From Acidovorax facilis (GTDB taxonomy: Bacteria > Pseudomonadota > Gammaproteobacteria > Burkholderiales > Burkholderiaceae_C): a stretch of 64,000 nucleotides of DNA. Location of the stretch: contig NZ_JAMXAX010000011.1 in assembly GCF_023913775.1 (NCBI RefSeq), forward strand, positions 1 through 64,000, read 5' to 3'. Of the stretch, positions 1-11,619 are shown in pieces. The translations under genes and the position numbers were made by a program. The notes under the pieces are model-generated. The model had not been told where the DNA came from. It made no database searches and saw only the letters and a list, made by a program, of their open reading frames with translations. Every line of letters starts with the position of its first letter. Positions within the stretch are counted from its first letter, which is position 1.

Positions 1-46
1 GCACGGCGGGCGTGGTGCGGGCGTTCTTGTGCAGGGCTATCAACAT
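1..46 (-). CDS. IS481-family transposase, first 15 codons only
   Basis: The ATG lies at 46-44 on the minus strand with AGGGAG eight bases upstream. The visible peptide is MLIALHKNARTTPAV, which matches the usual N-terminus of IS481-type transposases of Comamonadaceae (LHKNARTTPA, just before the helix-turn-helix that binds the element's ends). The rest of the gene, including the DDE catalytic core, is outside the window, so it is not possible to say whether it is intact. The family call rests on this short peptide and my memory of the family. Confidence 0.5.
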   Translation of the reverse strand, partial: MLIALHKNARTTPAV

Positions 47-156
47 GGCTTCACTCCCTGGGTGGATTGCAAGGACTCTATCAACTCCTTTAGAACCGCT
101 CGCGCCATGAAGAGTGGATAGCGTTTGAAGTCTATGCAATCGTCCGGGATGTGACA
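1..156 (-). mobile_element. Left-edge fragment of an IS481-like insertion sequence
   Basis: The window opens inside the first codons of a leftward gene that reads like an IS481-family transposase. On the minus strand the DNA ahead of that gene runs to a TGTCACATCCCGGACG end at about 156, and IS481-type elements usually begin with TGT. Beyond 156 the sequence changes character and leads to the ROK operon. The opposite end lies outside the window, so neither the paired inverted repeat nor a target duplication can be seen. Family and boundary are inferred from the start peptide and the TGT end. Confidence 0.45.
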
Positions 157-244
157 GCTAAGGTTCCAAAAATCGACGCGTCGTAACCTACCGCTTAGCG
201 GCAAGCCCAAGCTTAATGGTTAGCGCCTCACGGCCGGATATCTC

Positions 245-271
245 AACTTTCGACTAAATTAGGTCAAAGTT
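245..271. promoter_or_regulatory. Candidate ROK operator (imperfect inverted repeat)
   Basis: A 27-bp imperfect palindrome has arms AACTTTCGAC and GGTCAAAGTT around an AT-rich centre (TAAATTA). It lies about 90 bp upstream of the ROK regulator start. Operators of ROK repressors (Mlc, NagC, XylR) are typically AT-centred palindromes near the promoter, so autoregulation of the sugar operon is plausible. A shorter related element (GTCATTTGAC, about 4148-4157) precedes the binding-protein gene. Inference from sequence symmetry only. Confidence 0.35.
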
Positions 272-363
272 CAGTCTTGCCCGGCCAAAGTAGACCGCAT
301 AGCATCCCTGTCAAGCACCCACCCCCATGAGGTGCTGCACAAAAACATGACAGGAGACAAGCC

Positions 364-1602
364 TTGCCATCCACCCGCTGGAGTCACTGCGGCACCGAAG
401 ACCTGAGCGTCTTGCAGACCATCTTTTGGTCCGCAGGCGCGTCCCGCAATGCGCTGGCGCAGCGCTTGGCCTATTCCAAGAGCAAGGCCAACGCCATGGT
501 GGCGGCGCTGCTGGACGAGGGGCTGCTCGACGAGGTGGGCCTGCAGGAATCCTCTGGCGGCCGGCGTGCCGAAACTCTGCGTTTGAGCGAAACCCTGGGC
601 GTGGTGATTGGCGCAGACCTCGGCGCGACCAGCATGCAGATAGCGGTGATGCGGCCCGACATGACGGTGCTGGCGCGGCACCGCGAGCCCATTGATGTGC
701 GCCAGGGGCCGGGCGTGATCCTGGCGCGGGTGCGCGGGCTGATGCGCGAGCTGCTGGCGCGCTGCGGGCTGGCGCCCAATCAGGTGATTGCCATTGGCAT
801 GGGCGTGCCGGGGCCGGTGGATTTTGAAAGCGGGCAGCTCGTCAACCCGCCGCTGATGCCCGACTGGGACGGCTTTTCCATCCGCGACTACCTGCGCGAG
901 GCGTTTGCCGCGCCAGTGTTTGTGGACAACGACGTGAACCTCATGGCGCTGGGCGAGATGTACCGGCTGCAGCGCAATCTGCCCAACTTCCTGGTCATCA
1001 AGGTGGGCACGGGCATTGGCTGCGGCATCGTGTGCCATGGGCAGGTGTACCGGGGCGCCAATGGATCGGCGGGCGATGTGGGCCATATCTGTGTGGACCA
1101 GCACGGCCCGCGCTGCCACTGCGGCAACCAGGGTTGTGTGGAGGCGATGGCGGCCGCGCCCGCCATGGCGCGCATGGCCACCGAGGCGGCGCAGCGCGGC
1201 GAAAGCGCGCTGCTGGCCGAGCGGCTGCAAAGCACGGGCACGCTGACCATTGAAGACGTAGCCCAGGCCAGCCGCACGGGCGATGTGGCGGCCAACGCCA
1301 TCATCCAGCGCGCGGGCAGCCTGGTGGGGCAGATGCTGGCGTCCATCGTCAACTTCTTCAACCCGTCGCATGTGTTCATTGCGGGGCGGGTGACGGACAT
1401 GGGGCCGCTGTTCCTCGCGTCGGTGCGGCAGAGCGTGTACCACCGGTCGCTGGCGCTGTCTACGCGGCACCTGGAGATTCAATACGCGCCGCTGGCCGAC
1501 GATGCCGGTGTGGTGGGCGCGGGCGTGCTGGCGATGCAGGAGAGCCTGTCGCGCGCGGGCTCGGTGACGGGTGCGGGCGTTGGCGCAGGAGTAGCGCGAT
1601 GA
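364..1602 (+). CDS. ROK family transcriptional regulator of the adjacent sugar operon
   Basis: A 412-aa protein with an N-terminal winged-helix region (residues ~15-65) followed by a sugar-kinase-like ROK domain. The ROK zinc site is visible at residues ~247-260 as H-x3-CHCGNQGC, followed by VEA; the DNDVNL and GTGIGCGI motifs of the kinase fold precede it. Such proteins normally repress sugar genes and release DNA when sugar binds. The start is TTG with AGGAG seven bases upstream, and no better ATG is in frame. It overlaps the next gene by four bases (ATGA), so it heads the operon and very probably controls it. The inducer cannot be named from sequence. Confidence 0.88.
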   Translation: MPSTRWSHCGTEDLSVLQTIFWSAGASRNALAQRLAYSKSKANAMVAALLDEGLLDEVGLQESSGGRRAETLRLSETLGVVIGADLGATSMQIAVMRPDMTVLARHREPIDVRQGPGVILARVRGLMRELLARCGLAPNQVIAIGMGVPGPVDFESGQLVNPPLMPDWDGFSIRDYLREAFAAPVFVDNDVNLMALGEMYRLQRNLPNFLVIKVGTGIGCGIVCHGQVYRGANGSAGDVGHICVDQHGPRCHCGNQGCVEAMAAAPAMARMATEAAQRGESALLAERLQSTGTLTIEDVAQASRTGDVAANAIIQRAGSLVGQMLASIVNFFNPSHVFIAGRVTDMGPLFLASVRQSVYHRSLALSTRHLEIQYAPLADDAGVVGAGVLAMQESLSRAGSVTGAGVGAGVAR

Positions 1603-3089
1603 GCGTGGCCGTCGAGTTCCGCAACGTCACCAAGGAGTTTGGCCCGGTGCGCGTGCTGCACGGCGTGGGCTTTGCGCTGCAGCCGGGCCGCGTCTATGGC
1701 CTGCTGGGCGAGAACGGCGCGGGCAAGTCCACGCTGATGAAGATTTTGGCGGGGTACGAGAGCCCGACCACCGGCGAGGTGGTGGTGGACGGCGCGGTGC
1801 GCGCCCCGGGCGGTGGATCGCGCGCGGCCGAGGCGCAGGGCATTGTGCTGATCCACCAGGAGTTCAACCTGGCGGACGACCTGACGATTGCGCAGAACAT
1901 CTTCCTGGGCCATGAGATCAAGAAGGGCCCCTTCCTGGACGACAAGGCGATGCGCGAAAAGACGCGCGAGGCGCTTGCGCAAGTGGGCCTGCCACTGGAC
2001 CCCGACACGCGCGTGCGCAAGCTCATCGTGGCTGAAAAGCAGCTGGTGGAGATTGCCCGCGCGCTCGCCCGCAATGCGCGCCTGCTCATCATGGACGAGC
2101 CCACTGCCACGCTGACTCCCGGCGAGACGGAGCGCCTGTTTGCGCTGATGGCCGGGCTGAAGGCCGCGGGCGTGACCATCATCTACATATCGCACAAGCT
2201 CGACGAGGTGGAACGTACCACCGACGAGGTGGTGGTGATGCGCGACGGCCTGCTGGTAGCGCGCGAGCCCACGGCCAGCGTGACGCGCCGGCAGATGGCC
2301 AACCTGATGGTGGGCCGCGAGCTGGCGGATTTGTTCCCGCCCAAGCTGCCCGCACCGCAGGACGGTGCACCGGCCATCAAGGTACGCGGCCTGACGGTGC
2401 CGGGCTGGGCCGAGGACATTGGCTTTGAAGTGCGGCGCGGCGAGATTCTGGGCTTTGCCGGGCTGGTGGGCGCGGGGCGCACGGAGCTGTTTGAAGGCCT
2501 GCTGGGCCTGCGCCCGCGCTCTGCGGGCACCGTAGAGCTGGCAGGCAAGCCCGTGCAGCTGAAAAGCCCGCGCGATGCGGCGCGCCACGGCCTGACGTAT
2601 CTGAGCGAAGACCGCAAGGGCAAGGGCCTGCACGTGCACTTTGGCCTGCGGCCCAACCTGACGCTGATGGCGCTGGAGCGGTACGCCAAGCCCTGGCTCA
2701 ACCCGGTGGCCGAGCAGGCCGCGTTGCGTGGTGCGGTGCAGGAGTTCGGCATCCGCACCGGGTCGCTCGATGTGCGCGCCTCGTCGCTGTCGGGCGGCAA
2801 CCAGCAAAAGCTGGCGCTGGCCAAGGTGCTGCACCCCGGCCCCAGCGTGGTGGTGCTGGACGAGCCCACGCGCGGCGTGGACGTGGGTGCCAAGCGCGAG
2901 ATTTATCACCTGGTGCAGCGCCTGGCAGAGCAGGGGCTTGCTGTTGTGGTGATCTCGTCTGAACTGATGGAGCTGATCGGCCTGTGCCACCGCGTGGCGG
3001 TGATGCGCGCCGGGCGGCTGCAGACCACGCTCCAAGAGCCTAATTTGACCGAAGAGGAGTTGATCGCACATGCCACAGGTACCCGCTGA
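1599..3089 (+). CDS. Sugar ABC transporter ATP-binding protein (RbsA/XylG type, two ATPase domains)
   Basis: A 496-aa cytoplasmic ATPase that powers sugar import, with two fused ABC domains as in RbsA, MglA and XylG. Domain 1 has Walker [10 protein letters not shown] (~36-44) and Walker [10 protein letters not shown] (~162-170). Domain 2 has a degenerate Walker A ([10 protein letters not shown], ~287), signature LSGGNQQK (~397) and Walker [13 protein letters not shown] (~417). A degenerate second P-loop is normal for this family. It overlaps the ROK gene by 4 bases and the permease gene by 20, indicating a single coupled operon. Family assignment is secure; the transported sugar is not known. 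Confidence 0.93.
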   Translation: MSVAVEFRNVTKEFGPVRVLHGVGFALQPGRVYGLLGENGAGKSTLMKILAGYESPTTGEVVVDGAVRAPGGGSRAAEAQGIVLIHQEFNLADDLTIAQNIFLGHEIKKGPFLDDKAMREKTREALAQVGLPLDPDTRVRKLIVAEKQLVEIARALARNARLLIMDEPTATLTPGETERLFALMAGLKAAGVTIIYISHKLDEVERTTDEVVVMRDGLLVAREPTASVTRRQMANLMVGRELADLFPPKLPAPQDGAPAIKVRGLTVPGWAEDIGFEVRRGEILGFAGLVGAGRTELFEGLLGLRPRSAGTVELAGKPVQLKSPRDAARHGLTYLSEDRKGKGLHVHFGLRPNLTLMALERYAKPWLNPVAEQAALRGAVQEFGIRTGSLDVRASSLSGGNQQKLALAKVLHPGPSVVVLDEPTRGVDVGAKREIYHLVQRLAEQGLAVVVISSELMELIGLCHRVAVMRAGRLQTTLQEPNLTEEELIAHATGTR

Positions 3090-4125
3090 AAACGCACCCA
3101 CCGCAGCGGCTGCGGCAGCGCCCACCGCACCCGCGGTACCCGGCGAAGGCCGCCACGGCGGTGCCACGGCCTGGTGGGGCAAGCTGCACGGGCTGGGCCC
3201 AGTCATTGGCCTGGTGCTTCTGTGCATTGCGGGCACGCTGCTCAACAGCAACTTCGCCACTTACGACAACGTGATGAACGTGCTCACGCGCACGGCCTTC
3301 ATCGGCATCATCGCGGTGGGCATGTGCTTTGTGATCATCTCGGGCGGCATCGATCTGTCGGTGGGGTCGATGGCGGCGCTGATTGCGGGCTCGGTCATCT
3401 TGTTCATGAACGCCATGGCGCCCGTGCTGGGCTCGCCCATGGCGGCCGTGGTGGTGGGCATGCTGCTGGCGGTGGTGCTGGGCGCAGTGTTCGGGCTGGT
3501 GCACGGCTTGCTCATTACCAAGGGACGCATCGAGCCCTTCATCGTCACGCTGGGCACGCTGGGCATCTTCCGTGCGTACCTCACGTACTTCTCCAACGGC
3601 GGCGCCATCACGCTCGAGAACGATCTGTCGGACATCTACAGCCCGGTGTATTACGCCAACCTGCTGGGTGTGCCCATCCCCGTGTGGATCTTTTTGCTGG
3701 TGGCGCTGGTGGGCGGCGTGATCCTGAACCGCACGGCCTATGGCCGCTATGTGCAGGCCATCGGCTCCAACGAGCAGGTGGCGCAGTACGCGGCGGTGGA
3801 TGTGCACAAAATCAAGATCCTGACGTACATGCTGCTGGGCGTGTGCGTGGGCATCGCCACGCTGCTTTATGTGCCGCGCCTGGGCTCTGCATCGCCCACC
3901 ACGGGGCTGCTGTGGGAGCTGGAGGCGATTGCCGCTGTCATCGTGGGCGGCACGGTGTTGAAGGGCGGGGCGGGCAGCATCACCGGCACGGTGGTGGGGG
4001 CCATCCTGCTGTCGGTCATCAGCAACATCCTCAACCTCACCAGCATCATCAGCGTGTACCTGAATGCGGCGGTGCAGGGCTTCGTGATTATTGCGGTTGC
4101 CTTCATGCAAAGGGGCAAGCGGTGA
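3070..4125 (+). CDS. Sugar ABC transporter permease (RbsC family)
   Basis: A 351-aa inner-membrane permease with about eight to ten hydrophobic segments after a Pro/Ala-rich cytoplasmic N-terminus (residues 1-35). The family hallmark [13 protein letters not shown] sits at ~93-105, and [21 protein letters not shown] near the C-terminus also matches BPD_transp_2 permeases. It forms the membrane channel with the preceding ATPase and the following binding protein. The ATG lies inside the end of the ATPase gene, with GAGGAG upstream, so translation is probably coupled. The N-terminal tail is longer than in RbsC of E. coli; its role is not evident. Confidence 0.93.
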   Translation: MPQVPAENAPTAAAAAAPTAPAVPGEGRHGGATAWWGKLHGLGPVIGLVLLCIAGTLLNSNFATYDNVMNVLTRTAFIGIIAVGMCFVIISGGIDLSVGSMAALIAGSVILFMNAMAPVLGSPMAAVVVGMLLAVVLGAVFGLVHGLLITKGRIEPFIVTLGTLGIFRAYLTYFSNGGAITLENDLSDIYSPVYYANLLGVPIPVWIFLLVALVGGVILNRTAYGRYVQAIGSNEQVAQYAAVDVHKIKILTYMLLGVCVGIATLLYVPRLGSASPTTGLLWELEAIAAVIVGGTVLKGGAGSITGTVVGAILLSVISNILNLTSIISVYLNAAVQGFVIIAVAFMQRGKR

Positions 4126-4219
4126 TGGATCTTCGTTTTTCTCGGTAGGTCATTTGACTTTCGTGTTCCCCAGCCGGCCAGCTTCCATGGCCTTATTCCA
4201 AAGCAACAGGAGACAACGC

Positions 4220-5200
4220 ATGAACAGCCAACTTACTTCTTTTACCCGCCGCCTGGCCCTCTCGGCCGTGGGCGCCGCCGCCTTCGCATTGGCCGCCCCC
4301 GCCATGGCGCAGGCCAACAAGACGGTGGTGGGCGTGGCCATTCCGTCGGCCACGCACGGCTTTACCGGCGGCATCGTGTACTGGGCCAACCAGGCCAAGA
4401 AGGACCTAGAAAAGGCCCACCCCGGCCTGCAGGTCATCGTCAAGACGGCAGGTGGCGCGCCCGAGCAGGCCAACCAGCTGCAAGACTTGGTCACGGTGAA
4501 CAAGATCAATGCGTTGGTCATCTTCCCATTCGAATCCGCCGCGCTGACCAAGCCCGTGGCCCAGGTCAAGGCCAAGGGCGTGTACGTGACGGTGGTGGAC
4601 CGGGGGCTGACCGACACCAGCGCGCAGGACGCGTATGTGGCCGGTGACAACACGGCCTTCGGCAAGATTCCGGCCGAGTACATCGCCAAGGCACTGGGCG
4701 GCAAGGGCAACGTGGTGGCCATGCGCGGCATTGCCACCACGCTGGACAACGAACGCATGGACGCGTTCAACAGCGTGCTGAAGAACCACCCCGGCATCAA
4801 GCTGCTGGACGCCAAGTACGCCAACTGGAACCGCGACGACGCCTTCAAGGTGATGCAGGACTACCTGACCCGCTTCCCGCAGATCGACGCCGTGTGGGCC
4901 GCCGACGACGACATGGCCGTGGGCGTGCTCAAGGCCATCGAGCAGGCCAAGCGCAAGGACATCAAGCTGGTGTTTGGCGGCGCGGGTGCCAAGGGCATGA
5001 TCAAGACGCTGATGGATGGCAGCAACCCGCTCATCCAGGCCAACGTGTCGTACAGCCCCAAGTTCATCTACGACTCGATCAAGCTCACGGCCGAGGCGCG
5101 GATCAAGGGCGAAAAGCTGCCCGCCAACACCATCATTCCGTCGGTGCTGATCACCAAGGAAACGGCGAAGGACTTTTACTTCCCGGACTCTCCATTCTGA
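4220..5200 (+). CDS. Periplasmic sugar-binding protein of the ABC importer (RbsB type)
   Basis: A 326-aa periplasmic protein with a clear signal peptide (residues 1-31, ending AAPAMAQA). The mature part has the peripla_BP_4 fold: [15 protein letters not shown] at the start, an [19 protein letters not shown] segment and [16 protein letters not shown] typical of sugar binders. It captures substrate for the RbsA/RbsC-like proteins encoded upstream. The start at 4220 is chosen because AGGAG lies seven bases before it and the signal peptide begins there. A 94-bp gap after the permease gene contains a short palindrome resembling half of the upstream operator. Confidence 0.93.
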   Translation: MNSQLTSFTRRLALSAVGAAAFALAAPAMAQANKTVVGVAIPSATHGFTGGIVYWANQAKKDLEKAHPGLQVIVKTAGGAPEQANQLQDLVTVNKINALVIFPFESAALTKPVAQVKAKGVYVTVVDRGLTDTSAQDAYVAGDNTAFGKIPAEYIAKALGGKGNVVAMRGIATTLDNERMDAFNSVLKNHPGIKLLDAKYANWNRDDAFKVMQDYLTRFPQIDAVWAADDDMAVGVLKAIEQAKRKDIKLVFGGAGAKGMIKTLMDGSNPLIQANVSYSPKFIYDSIKLTAEARIKGEKLPANTIIPSVLITKETAKDFYFPDSPF

Positions 5201-5210
5201 TGGTTTTTTT

Positions 5211-5270
5211 GAACCAAATAGGCAGCTAGCGCCTATTCATAGAGCGCAAGCAGCTATCGAAATAATAGCT
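5211..5270 (+). repeat. Interspersed Comamonadaceae repeat, copy 1
   Basis: Intergenic copy of a ~55-60 bp repeat seen ten times in the window. Recognisable blocks are CAGCTAGCGCCTATTCAT, AGAGCGCAAGCAGCTATC and AATAATAGC. The two halves (GCTAGCGC and GCGCAAGC) are partly complementary, so the RNA could fold. It separates the binding-protein gene from the isomerase-like gene. Confidence 0.75.
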
Positions 5271-5313
5271 GCTTGCCGCCATGCAACTGCAACCCCCGCC
5301 CCTTGGAGCCGCC

Positions 5314-6324
5314 ATGCCAAGACCCGTCACCCTCTTCACCGGCCAGTGGGCCGACCTGCCTTTGGCAGAACTTGCGCCCCTGGCCAAAAGCATGGGCTAC
5401 GACGGCCTGGAGCTGGCCTGCTGGGGCGACCATTTCAACGTGCAGGAGGCGCTGTCGTCGCCCCAGTACGTCAAAGACAAACACGCACTGCTGGCCCAGC
5501 ACGGCCTGCAGTGTTTTGCCATCGGCAACCACTTGGTGGGCCAGGCCGTGTGCGACCTGATCGACGAGCGCCACCAGTCCATCCTGCCACCCCATGTGTG
5601 GGGCGATGGCGAGCCCGAGGGCGTGCGCCAGCGGGCCGCGAGCGAGCTGGCCGACACGGCGCGCGCTGCCGCGAAGTTCGGCGTGAAGACGGTCACGGGC
5701 TTCACCGGCTCGTCGGTATGGCATTCGATCTATGCGTTCCCGCCCACCACGCAGGCGTATTGGGACAAGGGCTTTGCCGATTTTGCGAGGCGCTTCGGCC
5801 CCATCCTCGATGTGTTCGAAGAGCACGACATCAACTTTGCACTCGAAGTGCACCCCACCGAGATCGCGTTTGACATCGCCTCGGCCGAGCGCGCGATTGC
5901 AGCCGTGGGCGGCAACAAGCGCTTTGGCTTCAACTACGACCCGAGCCATCTGGCCTACCAGGGCGTGGACTACGTGAAGTTCATCCGCCAGTTTGCCGAC
6001 CGCATCTACAACGCCCACATGAAGGACGTGTGGTGGGGCAAGGGCGACGGCACGGTGGGCACCTTTGGCGGGCACACCAGCTTTGGCGATGCGCGGCGGA
6101 ACTGGGACTTTCGCAGCGTGGGGCGCGGGATGATCGATTTCGAATCCATCATCGTTGCGCTCAACGACATCGGCTACCAGGGCCCGCTGTCGGTGGAGTG
6201 GGAAGACAGCCGCATGGACCGCGTGCACGGTGCCACGGAGAGCGCGGCGTTCTGCAAGCGGCTCGACTTCAAGCCGGCGGCGGGCGCGTTCGACGCCGTT
6301 TTTGCGCGCGACAAGCAGGCCTAG
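5314..6324 (+). CDS. Sugar phosphate isomerase/epimerase-like TIM-barrel protein
   Basis: A 336-aa cytoplasmic protein of the xylose-isomerase-like TIM-barrel superfamily (AP_endonuc_2). Barrel motifs include [15 protein letters not shown] near the N-terminus, [14 protein letters not shown] (metal-ligand Glu), [15 protein letters not shown] (Asp/His pair) and [10 protein letters not shown] near the end. It probably isomerises or epimerises the imported sugar or its oxidised derivative, together with the dehydrogenase that follows. The ATG at 5314 is preferred because GGAG precedes it by five bases; an in-frame ATG at 5281 abuts the upstream repeat. Substrate unknown. Confidence 0.85.
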   Translation: MPRPVTLFTGQWADLPLAELAPLAKSMGYDGLELACWGDHFNVQEALSSPQYVKDKHALLAQHGLQCFAIGNHLVGQAVCDLIDERHQSILPPHVWGDGEPEGVRQRAASELADTARAAAKFGVKTVTGFTGSSVWHSIYAFPPTTQAYWDKGFADFARRFGPILDVFEEHDINFALEVHPTEIAFDIASAERAIAAVGGNKRFGFNYDPSHLAYQGVDYVKFIRQFADRIYNAHMKDVWWGKGDGTVGTFGGHTSFGDARRNWDFRSVGRGMIDFESIIVALNDIGYQGPLSVEWEDSRMDRVHGATESAAFCKRLDFKPAAGAFDAVFARDKQA

Positions 6325-6377
6325 CCGCTGCCCATTTCCAAAACCATAACAACACACAGCGAGCAAAGGCGTTTCGT

Positions 6378-7562
6378 ATGTCCAGTCCCCAAAAGCTCCG
6401 CTACGCCATGGTGGGCGGCGGCCATGGCGCCTTCATCGGCGCGGTGCACCGCAAGGCCATGGCGCTTGACGGCCAGTTTGAGCTGGTGGCGGGCGCGCTG
6501 TCGTCATCGCCCGAGCGCGCCCGCGCCTCGGGGGCCGAGCTAGGCCTCGCGGACGACCGCAACCACGGTAGCTGGCAAGACCTGCTGGCCGACGAACTGC
6601 GCCGCCCGGCGCATGAGCGCATCGACCTGGTGAGCATCGTCACACCCAACCATGTGCACTACCCGGTGGCGTTGGCGTTTGTGCAGGCGGGCTTCCATGT
6701 GGTGTGCGACAAGCCGCTGGTGCACACCAGCGCCCAGGCCGAAGAACTGGTGGCGGCCGTGAAGAAGACGGGCACTGTGTTTGGCGTGACCTACAACTAC
6801 ACCGGCTACCCCATGGTGCGCGAGGCGCGCCACCTGGTGCACAGCGGCGCGCTGGGCCAGCTCCGCAAGATCACCGTCGAATACAACCAGGGCTGGCTGG
6901 CCACGGCGGTGGAGCAGGGCGGCGGCAACAAGCAGGCCGACTGGCGGCTGGACCCGGCGCGCAGCGGCAGCGCAGGCACCCTGGGCGACATCGGATCACA
7001 CGCCGAAAACCTGGCTGCCACCGTCACCGGCCAGCACCCCGCCTGGGTGTGCGCCGACCTCACCACCTTTGGTGCCGGGCGCAGACTGGACGACGACGCC
7101 CAGCTGCTGCTGCGCTACGACAGCGGCGCACGCGGCTTCATCGTGGCATCGCAAGTGGCAGCGGGGCTGGAGAACGACCTGCGCCTGCAGGTGTCCGGCA
7201 CGCTGGGCACCATCACCTGGCGGCAGGAAGAGCCCAACCAGCTCATCCACTCCCCCGTGGACGGCCCGCGCCGCATCCTCACGCGCGGCTCGCCGTGGCT
7301 GTGCGAATCGGCGCGGCGCGCCGGGCGCATCCCTGCGGGGCACCCCGAGGCGTTCATCGAAGCCTTTGCGAACATCTACCTGGGTGTGGTGGCCGACATC
7401 CGCGCGCGTGCCGCTGGCCGCGCGGCCGACCCTTTGGCGGCCGACTATCCGCGCGTGGAAGATGGTGCCGAGGGGGTGCGCTTTATCGAAAAGGTGGTGG
7501 AGTCCGCTGCGAGCGAGCGCAAATGGACCGCATTGGCCCACTCTGCTGGCCTGAATGGTTGA
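6378..7562 (+). CDS. Gfo/Idh/MocA family NAD(P)-dependent sugar oxidoreductase
   Basis: A 394-aa cytoplasmic dehydrogenase. The N-terminal Rossmann fold begins with [16 protein letters not shown] (residues 8-23), and VCDKPLVHT (~112) is the EKP-like motif characteristic of the family (here CDKPL). [11 protein letters not shown] segment holds the catalytic His region. It likely oxidises or reduces the sugar entering by the linked importer. It is the last gene of the operon; the start at 6378 follows AAAGG. Pairing of this family with an isomerase-like barrel resembles inositol and related polyol pathways, but the exact substrate is not deducible. Confidence 0.88.
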   Translation: MSSPQKLRYAMVGGGHGAFIGAVHRKAMALDGQFELVAGALSSSPERARASGAELGLADDRNHGSWQDLLADELRRPAHERIDLVSIVTPNHVHYPVALAFVQAGFHVVCDKPLVHTSAQAEELVAAVKKTGTVFGVTYNYTGYPMVREARHLVHSGALGQLRKITVEYNQGWLATAVEQGGGNKQADWRLDPARSGSAGTLGDIGSHAENLAATVTGQHPAWVCADLTTFGAGRRLDDDAQLLLRYDSGARGFIVASQVAAGLENDLRLQVSGTLGTITWRQEEPNQLIHSPVDGPRRILTRGSPWLCESARRAGRIPAGHPEAFIEAFANIYLGVVADIRARAAGRAADPLAADYPRVEDGAEGVRFIEKVVESAASERKWTALAHSAGLNG

Positions 7563-7623
7563 ATCAAATTGGCCCGTAGCGCTTTTCAGGAAAGCGCAGA
7601 CAGCTATCTATTTGTGAGCATTT
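7562..7623 (+). repeat. Interspersed Comamonadaceae repeat, copy 2
   Basis: Degenerate intergenic copy immediately after the dehydrogenase stop codon, with blocks AAATTGGCCCGTAGCGCTTT, AAAGCGCAGACAGCTATC and a GAGCATTT end. It lies between the sugar operon and a convergent small gene; no other terminator is evident there. Confidence 0.65.
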
Positions 7624-7646
7624 GACGGGCCGTCGGCAGCCGTTGG

Positions 7647-7997
7647 TCAGTTGCCTGCCAGCTGAAAACGCTGGTCAAAGTTCATCTTGCCCAGCACACG
7701 CAGTGCCGCCGTGCGGGTGGCGTTGTCTACCTTGCTGATGTCCAGGCTGTAGCGCTTGGCGGTGGACACCACGTCCACGCTTTTGGGGCCCCACTGCACA
7801 GCGACCAGCAGGGCGGGGCGCTGGCCCGCTTCGGCACCCACCGAAACACCGCGCTGCTCGGGTCGCAGCATGAATTCCAGCCGGGGGGTGCGTACCAGGG
7901 TGAGGCGGTGGGCGCCCTGTGGGCCCAGCGCGAATGAGACGACCCAGTCGTCTTCGTCTTCCACCGTCAGAAATGGGACATGCTGCGGAGCGGCCAT
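7647..7997 (-). CDS. Conserved hypothetical protein (~116 aa)
   Basis: I do not recognise a named family. The protein from the ATG at 7997 is 116 aa, soluble-looking, with no signal peptide or membrane segment; it contains EDDWVVSFALGP and a GKMNFDQRFQLAG ending. Codon bias is like that of neighbouring genes. The frame is open further upstream (to 8159), but that part is low-complexity and lacks a ribosome site, so the shorter form is preferred. It is convergent with the sugar operon and lies downstream of the DUF482 acetyltransferase gene on the same strand. Confidence 0.55.
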   Translation of the reverse strand: MAAPQHVPFLTVEDEDDWVVSFALGPQGAHRLTLVRTPRLEFMLRPEQRGVSVGAEAGQRPALLVAVQWGPKSVDVVSTAKRYSLDISKVDNATRTAALRVLGKMNFDQRFQLAGN

Positions 7998-8191
7998 GGT
8001 GAGGGTGCTGTGGGTTGACGGGCGGGCGGATGGGCCGCCGTGGTGCGCAGCCCGGGTGCGGGCGGCCGCCAGTATGCCGTTGCAAAAGCTGTGCCGAGGT
8101 CGGGAGAACCCGAGGTTGGGCGCATCCAACGCGCTAGTGGCGTTGTCAGGCTGGTGCAAGCTGGTGTGGGGCGGGCAGGCGTTGCGCTCGC

Positions 8192-9373
8192 TCAGGCTGT
8201 CTTGAACGGGCTGCGTTCGTGCAGTCCGCTCAGGTACTCGGCCACGCCGGCGCCTTCGCGCTGCAGGAACCGCTCCACCGCGTCGGCAAAAGCCGGGTGC
8301 GCCAGCCAGTGGGCGCTGGTGGCCTGCACGGGCAGCAGGGCGCGGGCCATCTTGTGCTCGCCCTGGGCGCCGCCCTCAAAGCGGATCACGTCGTGCTCGA
8401 TGCACCATTGCAGCGGCTGGTAGTAGCACGCTTCAAAGTGCAGGCAGTCCACGCGCTCCAGCGCGCCCCAATACCGGCCGTAGGCCACAATGTTTTGGTC
8501 TTTTTGGCTGCCAGCGCTGGATGGTAAAGCGCTGATAGCTATCAAACTGCTAGCAATTGGCTGGCCGTCGCGCTCGGCCACAAACAGCAGCCAGGCCTCG
8601 GGCATGTGGGCCGCCATGCGGGCGAAGAAGTCCCGCGTGAGGTAGGGCGGGTTGCCGTGTTCGAGGTAGGTGCGTTCGTAGCAGCGGTAGAAAAAATCCC
8701 AGTCGGCTGCGCTGATGTCCGCGCCGCGCGACCAGCGAAACGTGACCCCGGCATCCGCCACGCGGCGGCGCTCCTGGCGGATCTTCTTGCGTTTGTCCTG
8801 GGCGAGGCTGGCCAAAAAATGGTCGAAGTCTGAGTATTGATTGTTCTTCCAATGGAACTGCACGGTGTGCCGCAGCATCAGGTCTTGCTGCGCACTGGTT
8901 AGCACGTCGTCGTCGCTGGCAAACAGGATGTGCACGGACGACACGTTTTCGTCCTCGCACCACTGGCACACCGCCTGCACCAGCAGAGCGCGTGCAGCAT
9001 CGTCACGGGCCAAAAGGCGGCTGCCCGGCACGGGGGTGAAGGGCACGGCGATCACGGCCTTGGGGTAGTAGGGCACGCCGTGCTGTTCGTAGGCGCTGGC
9101 CCAGGCCCAGTCGAACACGTACTCGCCGTAGGAGTGGTTCTTGAGGTACAGCGGGCAGGCGGCAATCAGGGTGTCGCCCTCCCACAGGGTCATGAAGCGC
9201 GGCGCCCAGCCGGTGCGTGGGGTGGCGCTGTCGCTGGTCTCCAGGGCGGCCAGGTACTCGTGGCGCATGAAGGGCGTGGGGTGGCTTTGCTGGGCCAGCA
9301 GGGTGTTCCAGGCCGCAGCATCCACGTCCAGCGCAGTGGCAAGTACGCGGGCGATAATGGCAGATTCAGCCAT
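8192..9373 (-). CDS. DUF482/COG3146 GNAT-like N-acyltransferase
   Basis: A 393-aa cytoplasmic protein of the DUF482 family, a double-GNAT fold distantly related to FemX/FemAB aminoacyltransferases. Family motifs are HPTPFMRHEYL, ACPLYLKNHSYGEYVFDWAW near the N-terminus, KKIRQERR centrally, and YGRYWGA with LHFEACYYQ toward the end. Physiological substrate is not established. The ATG at 9373 is preferred to a TTG 24 bases upstream. Oddity: residues ~272-290 (ALPSSAGSQKDQ region) are encoded by an in-frame copy of the interspersed repeat (8501-8558), placed between two conserved strands. Confidence 0.82.
   Translation of the reverse strand: MAESAIIARVLATALDVDAAAWNTLLAQQSHPTPFMRHEYLAALETSDSATPRTGWAPRFMTLWEGDTLIAACPLYLKNHSYGEYVFDWAWASAYEQHGVPYYPKAVIAVPFTPVPGSRLLARDDAARALLVQAVCQWCEDENVSSVHILFASDDDVLTSAQQDLMLRHTVQFHWKNNQYSDFDHFLASLAQDKRKKIRQERRRVADAGVTFRWSRGADISAADWDFFYRCYERTYLEHGNPPYLTRDFFARMAAHMPEAWLLFVAERDGQPIASSLIAISALPSSAGSQKDQNIVAYGRYWGALERVDCLHFEACYYQPLQWCIEHDVIRFEGGAQGEHKMARALLPVQATSAHWLAHPAFADAVERFLQREGAGVAEYLSGLHERSPFKTA
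8501..8558 (+). repeat. Interspersed repeat copy 3, inside the DUF482 coding sequence
   Basis: Blocks CTGCCAGCGCTGG, TAAAGCGCTGATAGCTATC and TAGCAATT match the consensus of intergenic copies. Here it lies wholly within the acetyltransferase gene, keeps the reading frame open and adds a short insert before the conserved YGRYWGA segment. Confidence 0.75.
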
Positions 9374-9453
9374 GCACGCCCCGGTTTTGTTTTGCAAGCT
9401 GCGGGCCCGTGTGGGCGGTGTTCAACCTGGCCGCAGGGGCCGATTCCAGTTCC

Positions 9454-11507
<2,054 letters not shown>

Positions 11508-11585
11508 GCTCCCCCTGAGTCGCTTCGCGCCTTCCCCCTGAGGGGGACGCCACCAGTGGCCTGGCAAAGCCAGTTCCACGGTGGC
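11508..11585. repeat. Nested-hairpin intergenic repeat (terminator-like)
   Basis: Fills the gap between glnB and the convergent LOG gene. It contains TCCCCCTGAGGGGGA (11533-11547), then GCCACC (11549) paired with GGTGGC (11580) around an inner CTGGC-AAA-GCCAG hairpin. I recall very similar blocks between convergent genes in Acidovorax and relatives, where they may act as bidirectional terminators. No T-run follows. Confidence 0.6.
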
Positions 11586-11619
11586 ACTTGCCTTGCGCTG
11601 CGCCAGTCTTTGAAGGCCG

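Noticed and set aside
8040-8159. N-terminal extension of the hypothetical protein at 7647-7997
   Set aside because: The extension is low-complexity with no ribosome site; the internal ATG at 7997 starts the compact part.
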